In this document: one piece after another, positions 14,838 to 24,020 of the stretch
How positions within the stretch are numbered: position 1 is the stretch's first letter
Layout of the letters: each line of letters starts with the position of its first letter
NCBI RefSeq assembly: GCF_019145195.1
Contig: NZ_JAHSTW010000002.1
Coordinates: 682,001-746,000, forward strand
DNA: 64,000 bases
DNA from: Pseudomonas siliginis
Lineage (GTDB): Bacteria > Pseudomonadota > Gammaproteobacteria > Pseudomonadales > Pseudomonadaceae
Direction: 5' to 3'
Position numbers and translations under genes: made by a program
Notes under the pieces: model-generated
Databases searched by the model: none
The model's input: the letters and a program-made list of their open reading frames with translations, nothing else
Told to the model about the DNA's origin: nothing

Positions 14838-16169
14838 TCAGTTCTTGGAAATCTCGCCAGCCGGCAGTTTTTCCTTGCTGCGCCAGTGCGGCAGGGAGTT
14901 CCAGTAGCGCTCGCCCTTGGCGTCGTCGTACATGCCTTCCCAGCGCGCGATAACCAGCACTGCCAAGGCATTACCGATCACGTTCAGTGCAGTACGCGCC
15001 ATGTCCATGATGCGATCGACACCAGCGATGAACGCCAGGCCTTCCAGCGGGATGCCAACGCTGCCCAAAGTGGCCAGCAGCACCACGAAAGACACGCCCG
15101 GTACGCCGGCGATACCTTTGGAGGTGACCATCAGCGTCAACACCAGCAGCAGTTGCTGGCTGATCGACAGGTCAATGCCGTACAGCTGGGCAATGAAGAT
15201 CGCCGCAATCGACTGGTACAGGGTCGAGCCGTCGAGGTTGAACGAGTAACCGGTCGGTACCACGAAGCTGCAGATGGCTTTCGGCGCGCCGTAGGCTTCC
15301 ATCTTCTCGATCACCCGTGGCAGCACGGTTTCCGAGGAGGCGGTGGAGTAGGCCAGCACCAGCTCATCCTTGAAGATGCGCATCAGCTTGAGCACCGAGA
15401 AGCCGAACAGCTTGGCGATCAGGCCCAGCACGACGAAGGCGAAGAAAGCGATGGCGACGTAAACCAGGATCACCAGTTTCGCCAGCGGCAGCAGCGAGGC
15501 GAAGCCGAAATTGGCCACGGTCACCGCGATCAGTGCAAATACGCCGATAGGGGCGTAGTTCATGATCATGTGGGTGACTTTGAACATGCTTTCCGAAACG
15601 CCCTGGAACATCTTTACCAGCGGCTCGCGCAGGTCCGACTGCAGGCTCGACAGGCCGAGACCGAACAGTACGGAGAAGAAGATGATCGGCAGCATTTCAC
15701 CGCGAGCCATGGCCGCGAAGATGTTCGACGGGATCAGGTTGAGGATGGTCTCGATGAACGCATGTTCATGCTGCACTTCGGCGGCGGTCGCCTGGTACTT
15801 GGAGATATCCACCGTGCCCAGGGTGCTCATGTCGATACCGGTGCCCGGATGGAACACGTTGGCCAGCATCAGGCCGACAACGATGGCGATGGTGGTGACG
15901 ATCTCGAAATAGATGATCGTCTTCAGGCCGATACGCCCGAGTTTCTTGGCGTCGCCGACGCCAGCGATGCCGACGATCAGCGAGGAAATGACGATCGGGA
16001 TCACGATCATCTTGATCAGACGGATAAAGATATCGCCTGCCGGTTGCAGGACGTTGCTGATCCACCAGGCCTTTTCAGCGCTGAAGTGGTTGAGCAACGC
16101 ACCAATTGCAATCCCCAGAATCAGACCGATGAGGATCTGCCAGGCGAGGCTGATTTTTGCCTTCTTCAT
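14838..16169 (-). CDS. gltP: GltP-type glutamate/aspartate:proton symporter
   Basis: 443-aa DAACS-family carrier. Family motifs are clear: the serine-rich hairpin-1 tip reads STASSETVLPRV near residue 285 and the NMDGT-type motif reads FNLDGSTLYQS near residue 325, plus TSKGIAGVPGVSF near residue 370. About eight transmembrane helices plus two re-entrant loops. Length is close to E. coli GltP (437 aa). ATG 16169 was chosen: MKKAKISLAWQILIG begins the first helix, while the upstream extension is hydrophilic and unconserved. Glutamate, aspartate or a C4-dicarboxylate are possible substrates; glutamate/aspartate is favoured by overall resemblance. Confidence 0.88.
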   Translation of the reverse strand: MKKAKISLAWQILIGLILGIAIGALLNHFSAEKAWWISNVLQPAGDIFIRLIKMIVIPIVISSLIVGIAGVGDAKKLGRIGLKTIIYFEIVTTIAIVVGLMLANVFHPGTGIDMSTLGTVDISKYQATAAEVQHEHAFIETILNLIPSNIFAAMARGEMLPIIFFSVLFGLGLSSLQSDLREPLVKMFQGVSESMFKVTHMIMNYAPIGVFALIAVTVANFGFASLLPLAKLVILVYVAIAFFAFVVLGLIAKLFGFSVLKLMRIFKDELVLAYSTASSETVLPRVIEKMEAYGAPKAICSFVVPTGYSFNLDGSTLYQSIAAIFIAQLYGIDLSISQQLLLVLTLMVTSKGIAGVPGVSFVVLLATLGSVGIPLEGLAFIAGVDRIMDMARTALNVIGNALAVLVIARWEGMYDDAKGERYWNSLPHWRSKEKLPAGEISKN

Positions 16170-16633
16170 TATCTTTACCCTTACTTGCGTTTGACTCAGG
16201 CACATGCAGGAACTGGAACGCTCATCAGCGGAAAAGTCTGTGCATCTGCCTCCGTATAAGGTGCCCCGAAGCGCGTGTTTACGGCTCTTCGGCAGGCGAA
16301 AAAAGGCGCAACTATTCCGATGCAAGGTGGCGCCGTCTAATGCCGTAAACGCCTACCCTATGCCTAATCGGCATGAGCTTTTTCATTTGAAACTGGCGTC
16401 CCAAGCGGTTCGATTGTGACATTTGTGCCAGCATAAGTGCCGTGAACCGGCCGTTACAGCGTAGGCTGGTTAAATTTTGCACAGGCAAAACCGGCGGAAA
16501 TTTCCGGAAAAAGTCTGAATCGCAAGGCTAGATGTCACACGGAACGAGCGCGATCTTTGTCGATATACGGTCGCCAGGAAACACCGCGAAATGTATTCCT
16601 CGCAGTGTCGACGATTGAAAAAAGGAATTTGGC

Positions 16634-16759
16634 GTGCTGGATCAATGTTTTAGCGGATTCAAAGCCCAGCGCAGATTCGTCAGACCACCGGGTCGACGAA
16701 CCTGCGGCGCAGCTTTTACCCTGACCCGGCCCTTGCGCAGGTACTCCCTGTACCCGTAG
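16634..16759 (+). CDS. Candidate 41-aa basic peptide, unknown
   Basis: GTG-started frame of 41 codons preceded by AAGGAA with 8-nt spacing, the only good ribosome site on the plus strand of this long intergenic region. The peptide is rich in Arg (KAQRRFVRPPGRRTCG and RPLRRYSLYP) and contains two Cys. It is followed 50-100 nt later by two hairpins that could end a transcript. No family recognised. It could equally be part of a small RNA, or chance. Confidence 0.3.
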   Translation: MLDQCFSGFKAQRRFVRPPGRRTCGAAFTLTRPLRRYSLYP

Positions 16760-16834
16760 GTCACTCCGACCCTGTATCAGTCAGAACATCCCGGCCCCCT
16801 GGTCATGCACCGACCCTCATCGGGCGGTGCAATG

Positions 16835-16857
16835 GAAAGCAGCGGGGCGCTGCTTTC
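16835..16857. terminator. Perfect hairpin downstream of the lysozyme-inhibitor gene
   Basis: GAAAGCAGC-GGGGC-GCTGCTTTC is a perfect 9-bp stem with a 5-nt loop. It lies 28 nt past the ivy stop on the minus strand, where it probably terminates the DUF1328-ivy transcript, and could also act on a plus-strand transcript. T-runs are short on both sides. Confidence 0.55.
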
Positions 16858-16884
16858 GTGTTCGAAACCTTTGCGCGTCCTGCG

Positions 16885-17349
16885 TCAGTACCACTTCGGA
16901 TCTTTCTTCAGGGTTTCCATCAGCAGATCCTGCATGCCCTGATCAGGTTTGCCGAAGAAGCGATAAGTCGCGTGTCGCGTCGGCGACTTGTCCTGCGGCA
17001 GACCTTCCGGCACATCGACCAGCATGGCGTAGGCGTCATCCTTGTCGAAGCTGAAGGCCACGATCAAACGGTGATTCAGGCACTTGTCCTGACTCTCGCA
17101 GAGCGGGCCGACCAGATACTGATCGCCATCTTCCGTAACGGCATGCATCTGTTGTTCGGAGGTGCCGGAGAGGTTGATCACCCATTCCGGTACGCGCTCT
17201 TCCTTTTTGATGACGCCTTCCCAAGTTTCACGGTACTGCGCGTCGGAGGCGAGCAGTTCGTTGACCCGGGTCTGGCCGTCATTGGCCGCCATGGCCATGG
17301 CACTGCCGCCCAGAAGCAGGGCGGCGGCCAATGTCTTGAGACCGATCAT
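16885..17349 (-). CDS. ivy: Ivy-family inhibitor of C-type lysozyme
   Basis: 154-aa periplasmic protein with a signal peptide MIGLKTLAAALLLGGSAMAMA. The mature part matches Ivy (inhibitor of vertebrate lysozyme): a central strand region and the disulfide-bounded loop CESQDKCLNHRLIVAF near residue 85, equivalent to the Ivy lysozyme-plugging loop with its His. It protects peptidoglycan against host lysozyme or endogenous lytic enzymes. The start lies 2 nt after the stop of the DUF1328 gene, so the two are co-transcribed. Confidence 0.8.
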   Translation of the reverse strand: MIGLKTLAAALLLGGSAMAMAANDGQTRVNELLASDAQYRETWEGVIKKEERVPEWVINLSGTSEQQMHAVTEDGDQYLVGPLCESQDKCLNHRLIVAFSFDKDDAYAMLVDVPEGLPQDKSPTRHATYRFFGKPDQGMQDLLMETLKKDPKWY

Positions 17350-17351
17350 CG

Positions 17352-17564
<213 letters not shown>

Positions 17565-17590
17565 CTACGCGCCCGAATGTATTCACTGAC

Positions 17591-17875
17591 TTAGAAAACC
17601 CAGCGCTCTTCCCGTGGCAATTGATCCAGCGGTTGCGCCTGGTCGACATCGATCATGTGCATCGAAGCGTTCTCGGCCTGGCTGCTGCTCACGGCACTGA
17701 AGTGCGTTTGAGTGCTGTGCTGCATCGAAATCAGTGGCTCGGGTTTACGGCTGTTTTCCCAGCTCATGTACTGCTGGCAGACGATCAGGGTGATCAGCAA
17801 CGCCAGTACACCGAACAGACCTTGCTGGATCTGCAGTGGCGAAATACGTACTTGGGTGGCGATTGGGCGAGTCAT
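17591..17875 (-). CDS. Small membrane protein, conserved in Pseudomonas, unknown function
   Basis: 94-aa protein with one hydrophobic helix near residues 19-38 (QGLFGVLALLITLIVCQQYM), a short basic N-terminus and a polar 55-residue tail that is probably periplasmic. The ribosome site GAGGAACACAGG before ATG 17875 is strong. No family recognised. It is separate from the DUF1328-ivy unit (75 bp gap) but in the same direction. Confidence 0.65.
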   Translation of the reverse strand: MTRPIATQVRISPLQIQQGLFGVLALLITLIVCQQYMSWENSRKPEPLISMQHSTQTHFSAVSSSQAENASMHMIDVDQAQPLDQLPREERWVF

Positions 17876-18303
17876 CCTGTGTTCCTCACGCTTGTTCTGT
17901 TAGGGCAGTGCTGTTCTGCCCGGGCTGAGTGAGGTATTGCAGCCTGCATGCCAGTTTTTTGATGCCGTAAATTATCAATTAAAACAACAAGTTACGTACT
18001 CTTCGGAAATTTCCTGCGACGCATCCTGCACGATGGCTCTTCAGCGGTCGTGCGCAATGCACGATTATTTCGTGGGAAATTTCGATGATATGGAATTGCT
18101 ACCGGTACGCAGATGTCAGAAGAGGACGCAGGATCTGCCCTGCAAAATGCAGAATGTTTTAAAACTCAACGAAATCAATGAATTGGCCGTTATGGCAGTA
18201 GAGAGCTACCCTCCTATGGCTGGTATCGTTCAGAATCAACCATGCAACTTGCCCGATTTTTCCGGGACTAACCCAAGACTAATCACTATGGAGCGTAGGA
18301 AAA
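17876..18303. other. 428-bp intergenic region before algB
   Basis: Noticeably more A/T-rich than the flanking genes. It must contain the algB promoter on the plus strand and that of the small membrane protein gene on the minus strand. I looked for a GAACTT-N16/17-TCTGA sigma-22 promoter and found only a weak GGAATT...TCAGA resemblance near 18091-18120 with poor spacing. A plus-strand frame running from 17937 into algB is not supported by a ribosome site. Confidence 0.5.
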
Positions 18304-19650
<1,347 letters not shown>

Positions 19651-19660
19651 GCACTGCGCG

Positions 19661-21451
19661 ATGAAACTGGCGATCAAGCTGCGCACGCGCCTGTTCCTGA
19701 GCATTTCTGCGTTGATCACCGTGGCCTTGCTCGGGCTCTTGCTCGGGCTGGTCAGCGTGATGCAGATGGCCGGGTCGCAGGAAGCGCTGGTGCGCAGCAA
19801 CTTTGTCACTCTGGATCTGGGCCTCAAGCTGCGCCAGACCCTCGGTGATCAATTGATCATCATGCTCGCCGAGAAGCCCGATCCCGTCGCGTTCGAAGCG
19901 TCCAAGCAGCACTACTTCGAGTTGCTCGACCAAGGCATCGCCCAGCAGCAGGAGGGCGATGGCCAGCCTTACGGTTTCCGCCAGGCCAAGGCCGACTACC
20001 TGAACTTCCTCGCCTCATTCGACGTGACTGCCGAAGCGGCGAAGAACGCCAGTACGAGCGCGGATTTCCGCGAGCGCTTCAACATTCTGCGTAATGGCCT
20101 GATTGCTGAGCACAAACATGCGCTGGAAACCATTAACGCGGTCCAGCACGCTGCCCGCGAACGCGCCCTTCTGATAGCCGGGCTGCTTGGCCTGGTCGGG
20201 CTGGCAGTGCTGATCATCGGTTTTGTCACGGCGCAGGGCATTGCTCGGCGCTTCGGCGCACCGATCGAAGCGCTGGCCAAGGCTGCCGACAACATCGGCC
20301 AGGGCAACTATGACGTGACTCTGCCGATTTCCACGGCCATGGAAGTCAACCTGCTGTCGCGACGCTTCGGCCTGATGGCCGAGGCGTTGCGCGAACACCA
20401 GGCGATGAATGTCGACGAACTGTTGGCCGGTCAGCAGCGCTTGCAAGCGGTGCTCGACAGTATCGACGACGGTCTGTTGATGATTGATCGCCAGGGCCAG
20501 CTCGAACACCTCAACCCGGTGGCTCAGCGCCAGTTGGGCTGGGAAGATGATCGACTGGGCCAAGGCTTGGGCACCGCACTCGGGCGCCCGGAGCTGGATG
20601 CGCAACTGCAATTGGTCCTGCGCGGCGGCACGCTGGAGCGGGCGCCGGAAGATCTGAGCATCGAAGTCGATGGCGAATCGCGCCTGCTGACTTACAGCCT
20701 GACGCCGGTCAGTCATACCCAGGGGCATATTCTCGGTGCGGTGATGGTGCTGCACGACGTCACCGAGCAACGCGCGTTCGAGCGCGTGCGCAGTGAGTTT
20801 GTCTTGCGCGCTTCCCATGAACTGCGCACGCCGGTCACAGGCATGCACATGGCCTTCGGGCTGTTTCGCGAGCGGGCGAAATTCCCGGCTGAATCGCGCG
20901 AAGCTGACCTGCTGGATACGGTCAACGAAGAAATGCAGCGGCTGATGCAATTGATCAACGACTTGCTGAATTTCTCGCGCTACCAGAACGGTCTACAGAA
21001 ACTCACCCTGGCGCCATGTTCCATTGAGGACCTGCTGGAGCAGGCGCAACTGCGCTTTGCCGACGTGGCTGCTGCCAAAGGTGTGGCGCTGAACGTCGAG
21101 ATTCAAGGCCCGCTGCCGAGGTTGCAGGCTGATCAGGCGCAACTCGATCGCGTCCTCGACAATCTGATCGACAACGCCTTGCGGCACACTGCCCGCGACG
21201 GGCAGATCCGTTTGCAGGCACGCCGCCATGGCGAGCGGGTCATCATCAGTGTCGAAGACAATGGCGAAGGCATTGCCTACGGCCAGCAGGGGCGGATTTT
21301 CGAGCCGTTCGTGCAGGTCGGGCGCAAGAAAGGCGGCGCCGGGCTTGGCCTGGCGCTGTGCAAGGAAATCGTCCAGCTGCACGGCGGGCGCATGGGCGTC
21401 TACTCGCGGCCTGGGCAGGGCACCCAGTTCTACATGGCGCTGGCCGTTTAG
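19661..21451 (+). CDS. kinB: Sensor histidine kinase KinB
   Basis: 596-aa inner-membrane kinase. Transmembrane helices lie at about 14-33 and 165-190, enclosing a periplasmic sensor region, followed by a HAMP segment (ARRFGAPIEALAKAADNI), a PAS domain around 250-365, the H-box SEFVLRASHELRTPVTG near 382 and the N, G1 and G2 boxes (LIDNALRHTARDG, VEDNGEGIA, GGAGLGLALCKEI). It is the cognate kinase and phosphatase of AlgB, controlling alginate and virulence genes. It is the second gene of the operon. The stop overlaps the convergent EAL gene by 4 nt. Confidence 0.94.
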   Translation: MKLAIKLRTRLFLSISALITVALLGLLLGLVSVMQMAGSQEALVRSNFVTLDLGLKLRQTLGDQLIIMLAEKPDPVAFEASKQHYFELLDQGIAQQQEGDGQPYGFRQAKADYLNFLASFDVTAEAAKNASTSADFRERFNILRNGLIAEHKHALETINAVQHAARERALLIAGLLGLVGLAVLIIGFVTAQGIARRFGAPIEALAKAADNIGQGNYDVTLPISTAMEVNLLSRRFGLMAEALREHQAMNVDELLAGQQRLQAVLDSIDDGLLMIDRQGQLEHLNPVAQRQLGWEDDRLGQGLGTALGRPELDAQLQLVLRGGTLERAPEDLSIEVDGESRLLTYSLTPVSHTQGHILGAVMVLHDVTEQRAFERVRSEFVLRASHELRTPVTGMHMAFGLFRERAKFPAESREADLLDTVNEEMQRLMQLINDLLNFSRYQNGLQKLTLAPCSIEDLLEQAQLRFADVAAAKGVALNVEIQGPLPRLQADQAQLDRVLDNLIDNALRHTARDGQIRLQARRHGERVIISVEDNGEGIAYGQQGRIFEPFVQVGRKKGGAGLGLALCKEIVQLHGGRMGVYSRPGQGTQFYMALAV

Positions 21452-23061
21452 GCTTCGTCGTCCATACGCCGCCCGGCCAGGCGTCGACCTCGGGTGATGA
21501 GTTCGATGAATTGCACGGCGCTCAAGGCGTGGGCAAACAGCCAGCCCTGACCGAACTTGACCCCCTCACTGCTGAGCAGCGCTGCCTGGGATTCCAGCTC
21601 GATGCCTTCGGCAATCACTTTCAGATCCAGCGCCTGCGCCATGTGAATGATGTGCGGAGCGACGCCGCTGCTCGCCGCGTCATGGCCCAGCGCATCAATG
21701 AACGCCTTGTCGATCTTCAGGCAGTCCACCGGCAAGGTCTGCAGATAGGCGAGGCTGCAATAGCCGGTGCCGAAATCATCGATCAGCACCTGATGGCCAA
21801 CGTCGCGCAAGGCTTGCAGGTTTTCCCGCGCCACCACCACATCAATCAGGCCGCGCTCAGTGACTTCGAAGGCTATCTGCCGCGCGGCGACACGGTGCAG
21901 CGCGAGCAGCCGCGCCATGACCTGGCCGATGCGCGGCACCATGACATCGCAGGCCGCGAGGTTCACCGAGATATACAGCTGCGGATTGGCGCGCAGTAAC
22001 TGGCCCAGTTGTTCGAGCAGACGCTGCAAGACGAAGTCGGTCATCTGCCGGATCTGCCCGGTGTTCTCGGCCATGGGAATGAACAGGTCGGGGCTGGTCA
22101 GCGTGCCGTCCGGGCGCCGCCAGCGCAGCAGCGCTTCGGCGCCGACGCAGTGGCGGCTGTCGAGATCGAAGATCGGCTGATACAGCACCTGCAACTCACC
22201 CCGGCGGATCGCCCCGTGCAGCTCGGCATCCAGTGACTGGCGCTGTCGCACCAGCAGCAAGGTCAGAAAGCCGACAACGGCGCCGGCGATCAGGCACACC
22301 GGCACCAGCCACCACCACACAGCCGGGACGTGCATGCCCGTGCGCGGCGTGATCAGCACCAATTGATATTCCGGGTTGTCGGTGGGCATGCGATAGATCA
22401 GCCGCGTTTGCGTGACTTGCAGCGCATCACGGCTCTTCGGGGGCCAGGGTTCGGTCGGTGGCCAGGTCTGTGCGGTGCCGAGCACCGGAATCGCGCGAGT
22501 GCCGTGATCGAGTACCACCAGCAGGCTGCTGCCGGGCGACAAATCGACCATGTCGGTCAAATGTCCGCGCGAGGTAGCGACACGAAAGTTGCCGCGACCA
22601 AGCATCAGCGCCGCGCGGTTTTCATCGGGTTCGGTGGTGGTGTTCAGCCAATAGCTGTAGGTCGGGCCCTGAATGTCCGGCGCGCGCACCAACGACAGAC
22701 CTTCCTGGCGCGGACGGTTGGAGCAGAACCGCGAGGCGTCCATATATGCGGCTTCATAGACGAAGCGGTAGTTGAAGGTGACTTGCTGCAGAGTCGCGAT
22801 CATTTCTTCGTCGCAGCCGCGCAAGGGCTGGGCTTCAAGGTCGTCGAGACTTTCGCGCAACTGGCCGAACAATTGTTCGAGGCGAGCGAGGAAACGCTCG
22901 CCCTGGGCGTTCATTTCCTGGCTCTCGCGCATTTCCATCTGGCGTATCGCCGCGAACATACCGCCGGCGATCAGCAGGCTGGCGCTGAGGACAGCCGCGA
23001 TCATCGCCAAAAAAACAGGGCGATAAAACCAGCTACGCAGCGTCTCTCGGGTCGCAGCCAT
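21448..23061 (-). CDS. EAL-domain c-di-GMP phosphodiesterase with CSS-like periplasmic sensor
   Basis: 537-aa membrane phosphodiesterase. Helices near 18-38 and 248-272 bound a periplasmic domain of the CSS type, with paired cysteines in LRGCDEEM near 83 and RFCSNRP near 113; the canonical motif is C-S-S, here C-S-N. The EAL domain (about 285-520) keeps all catalytic residues visible: GAEALLRW, SVNLAA, FEVTERG, LIDDFGTGY, LKIDKAFI and IAEGIE, so it should hydrolyse c-di-GMP, with activity set by the disulfide state and probably DsbA. It is convergent with kinB. Confidence 0.88.
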   Translation of the reverse strand: MAATRETLRSWFYRPVFLAMIAAVLSASLLIAGGMFAAIRQMEMRESQEMNAQGERFLARLEQLFGQLRESLDDLEAQPLRGCDEEMIATLQQVTFNYRFVYEAAYMDASRFCSNRPRQEGLSLVRAPDIQGPTYSYWLNTTTEPDENRAALMLGRGNFRVATSRGHLTDMVDLSPGSSLLVVLDHGTRAIPVLGTAQTWPPTEPWPPKSRDALQVTQTRLIYRMPTDNPEYQLVLITPRTGMHVPAVWWWLVPVCLIAGAVVGFLTLLLVRQRQSLDAELHGAIRRGELQVLYQPIFDLDSRHCVGAEALLRWRRPDGTLTSPDLFIPMAENTGQIRQMTDFVLQRLLEQLGQLLRANPQLYISVNLAACDVMVPRIGQVMARLLALHRVAARQIAFEVTERGLIDVVVARENLQALRDVGHQVLIDDFGTGYCSLAYLQTLPVDCLKIDKAFIDALGHDAASSGVAPHIIHMAQALDLKVIAEGIELESQAALLSSEGVKFGQGWLFAHALSAVQFIELITRGRRLAGRRMDDEA

Positions 23062-23136
23062 CAGGGATTTTCCGAAGAATTACCATGAGTTATAGCTGCT
23101 GATTGCGATTTCGCCCTGACCGTCGGGCGGGCGTCA

Positions 23137-23919
23137 TTATTTTGTCTGATTGAGGACCAAAAGAAGTGCCGCGGTTTGTGCATCCGGCGTGCCGTCGAAG
23201 CGGGCAGGGCGGTAATGCATCTGGAACGCGGCGAGGACATGGCGCGTGGCGATGTCCAGCTCGCCGGTCTGCGGTGTGTCGTAACCCAGACGCGCGAGTT
23301 GCGCCTGGAACCAGCCGATCTCCGGCAACGGGTTGCTGTTAAAAATAGCCTGCTGACGCGCCACCGCTTGCTCGTTCGGCCACAGGCCAAGGCCTTCGGC
23401 GGCGAGACGTTTCCAGGGGAACAGTGGCCCCGGATCAAGCTTGCGCAACGGCGCGATGTCGCTGTGACCGATGATGTGCCGCGGGCTGATGCCGTTGCGT
23501 TTGCTGATGTCCTTGAGCAGGGTGATCAACGACTGGATCTGCGTTTCGCTGTACGGATACCACAGGCGCCCGGTCGGTGTGTCCTTGTAGCCGGGATTGA
23601 CGATTTCGATGCCGATGGAACTGGAGTTCAGCCAGGTACGGCCCTGCCACTGACTTTCGCCGGCGTGCCAGGCGCGCTGGTTTTCGTCCATCAGCTTGTA
23701 CACGGTGGCGCTCTTGTCATCGCCGATCAGGTAATGGCTACTGACGTCGCCATGGGTCAGCAATTGCAGCGAACGCTCCAGAGACGCGGAGGTGTAATGC
23801 ACCACAACGAACTGGATGCGGCTGTCGTAATTGGCCGAAGGGTGGCTGGTGTCGTAACGCGGGCCGCTGGCGCAACCAGCGAGGACGAACAGCGAGGCAA
23901 CAAGGGCAAGGAATTTCAT
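23137..23919 (-). CDS. ampDh2: N-acetylmuramyl-L-alanine amidase AmpDh2 (lipoprotein)
   Basis: 260-aa lipoprotein: signal MKFLALVASLFVLAGCAS with the lipobox LAGC. The amidase_2 domain (residues about 35-180) shows the zinc ligands in FVVVHYTS near 42 and HSDIAPLRKLDPGP near 152, and GIEIVNPG. A peptidoglycan-binding helical domain follows (GWFQAQLARLGYDTPQTGELD). AmpDh2 is the periplasmic AmpD homologue that cleaves peptidoglycan turnover products and in P. aeruginosa lies next to algB-kinB; here only the EAL gene intervenes. Outer-membrane sorting is likely. The neighbour upstream is the GGDEF gene in the same direction. Confidence 0.88.
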   Translation of the reverse strand: MKFLALVASLFVLAGCASGPRYDTSHPSANYDSRIQFVVVHYTSASLERSLQLLTHGDVSSHYLIGDDKSATVYKLMDENQRAWHAGESQWQGRTWLNSSSIGIEIVNPGYKDTPTGRLWYPYSETQIQSLITLLKDISKRNGISPRHIIGHSDIAPLRKLDPGPLFPWKRLAAEGLGLWPNEQAVARQQAIFNSNPLPEIGWFQAQLARLGYDTPQTGELDIATRHVLAAFQMHYRPARFDGTPDAQTAALLLVLNQTK

Positions 23920-24020
23920 GGCAGAGGACGATACGCTGAAAACGATAATGCAACAGTGTAACGTACGGATTTGCTCAGAGTCCGCCAGCGGGCGGAATTA
24001 AACAAAATGGAACAATTGCC

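Larger units (their letters stand above)
16170..16884. other. 715-bp intergenic region upstream of gltP
   Basis: Mostly no recognisable gene. It should hold the gltP promoter (minus strand). On the plus strand there is a 12-bp palindrome CGGAAATTTCCG at 16495-16506, a short frame with a good ribosome site at 16634-16759, and hairpins at 16808-16830 and 16835-16857. A sigma-54-like sequence on the minus strand near 16430 has GG but not the matching GC, so it was not called. Confidence 0.5.

Noticed and set aside
16416..16430. Possible sigma-54 promoter for gltP (TGGCAC on the minus strand)
   Set aside because: The GG at the -24 position is present, but the base pair expected as GC at -12 reads AC, so the core requirement fails.
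18091..18120. Possible AlgU promoter for algB
   Set aside because: GGAATT and TCAGA are present but the spacing is too long and the -35 match is poor.
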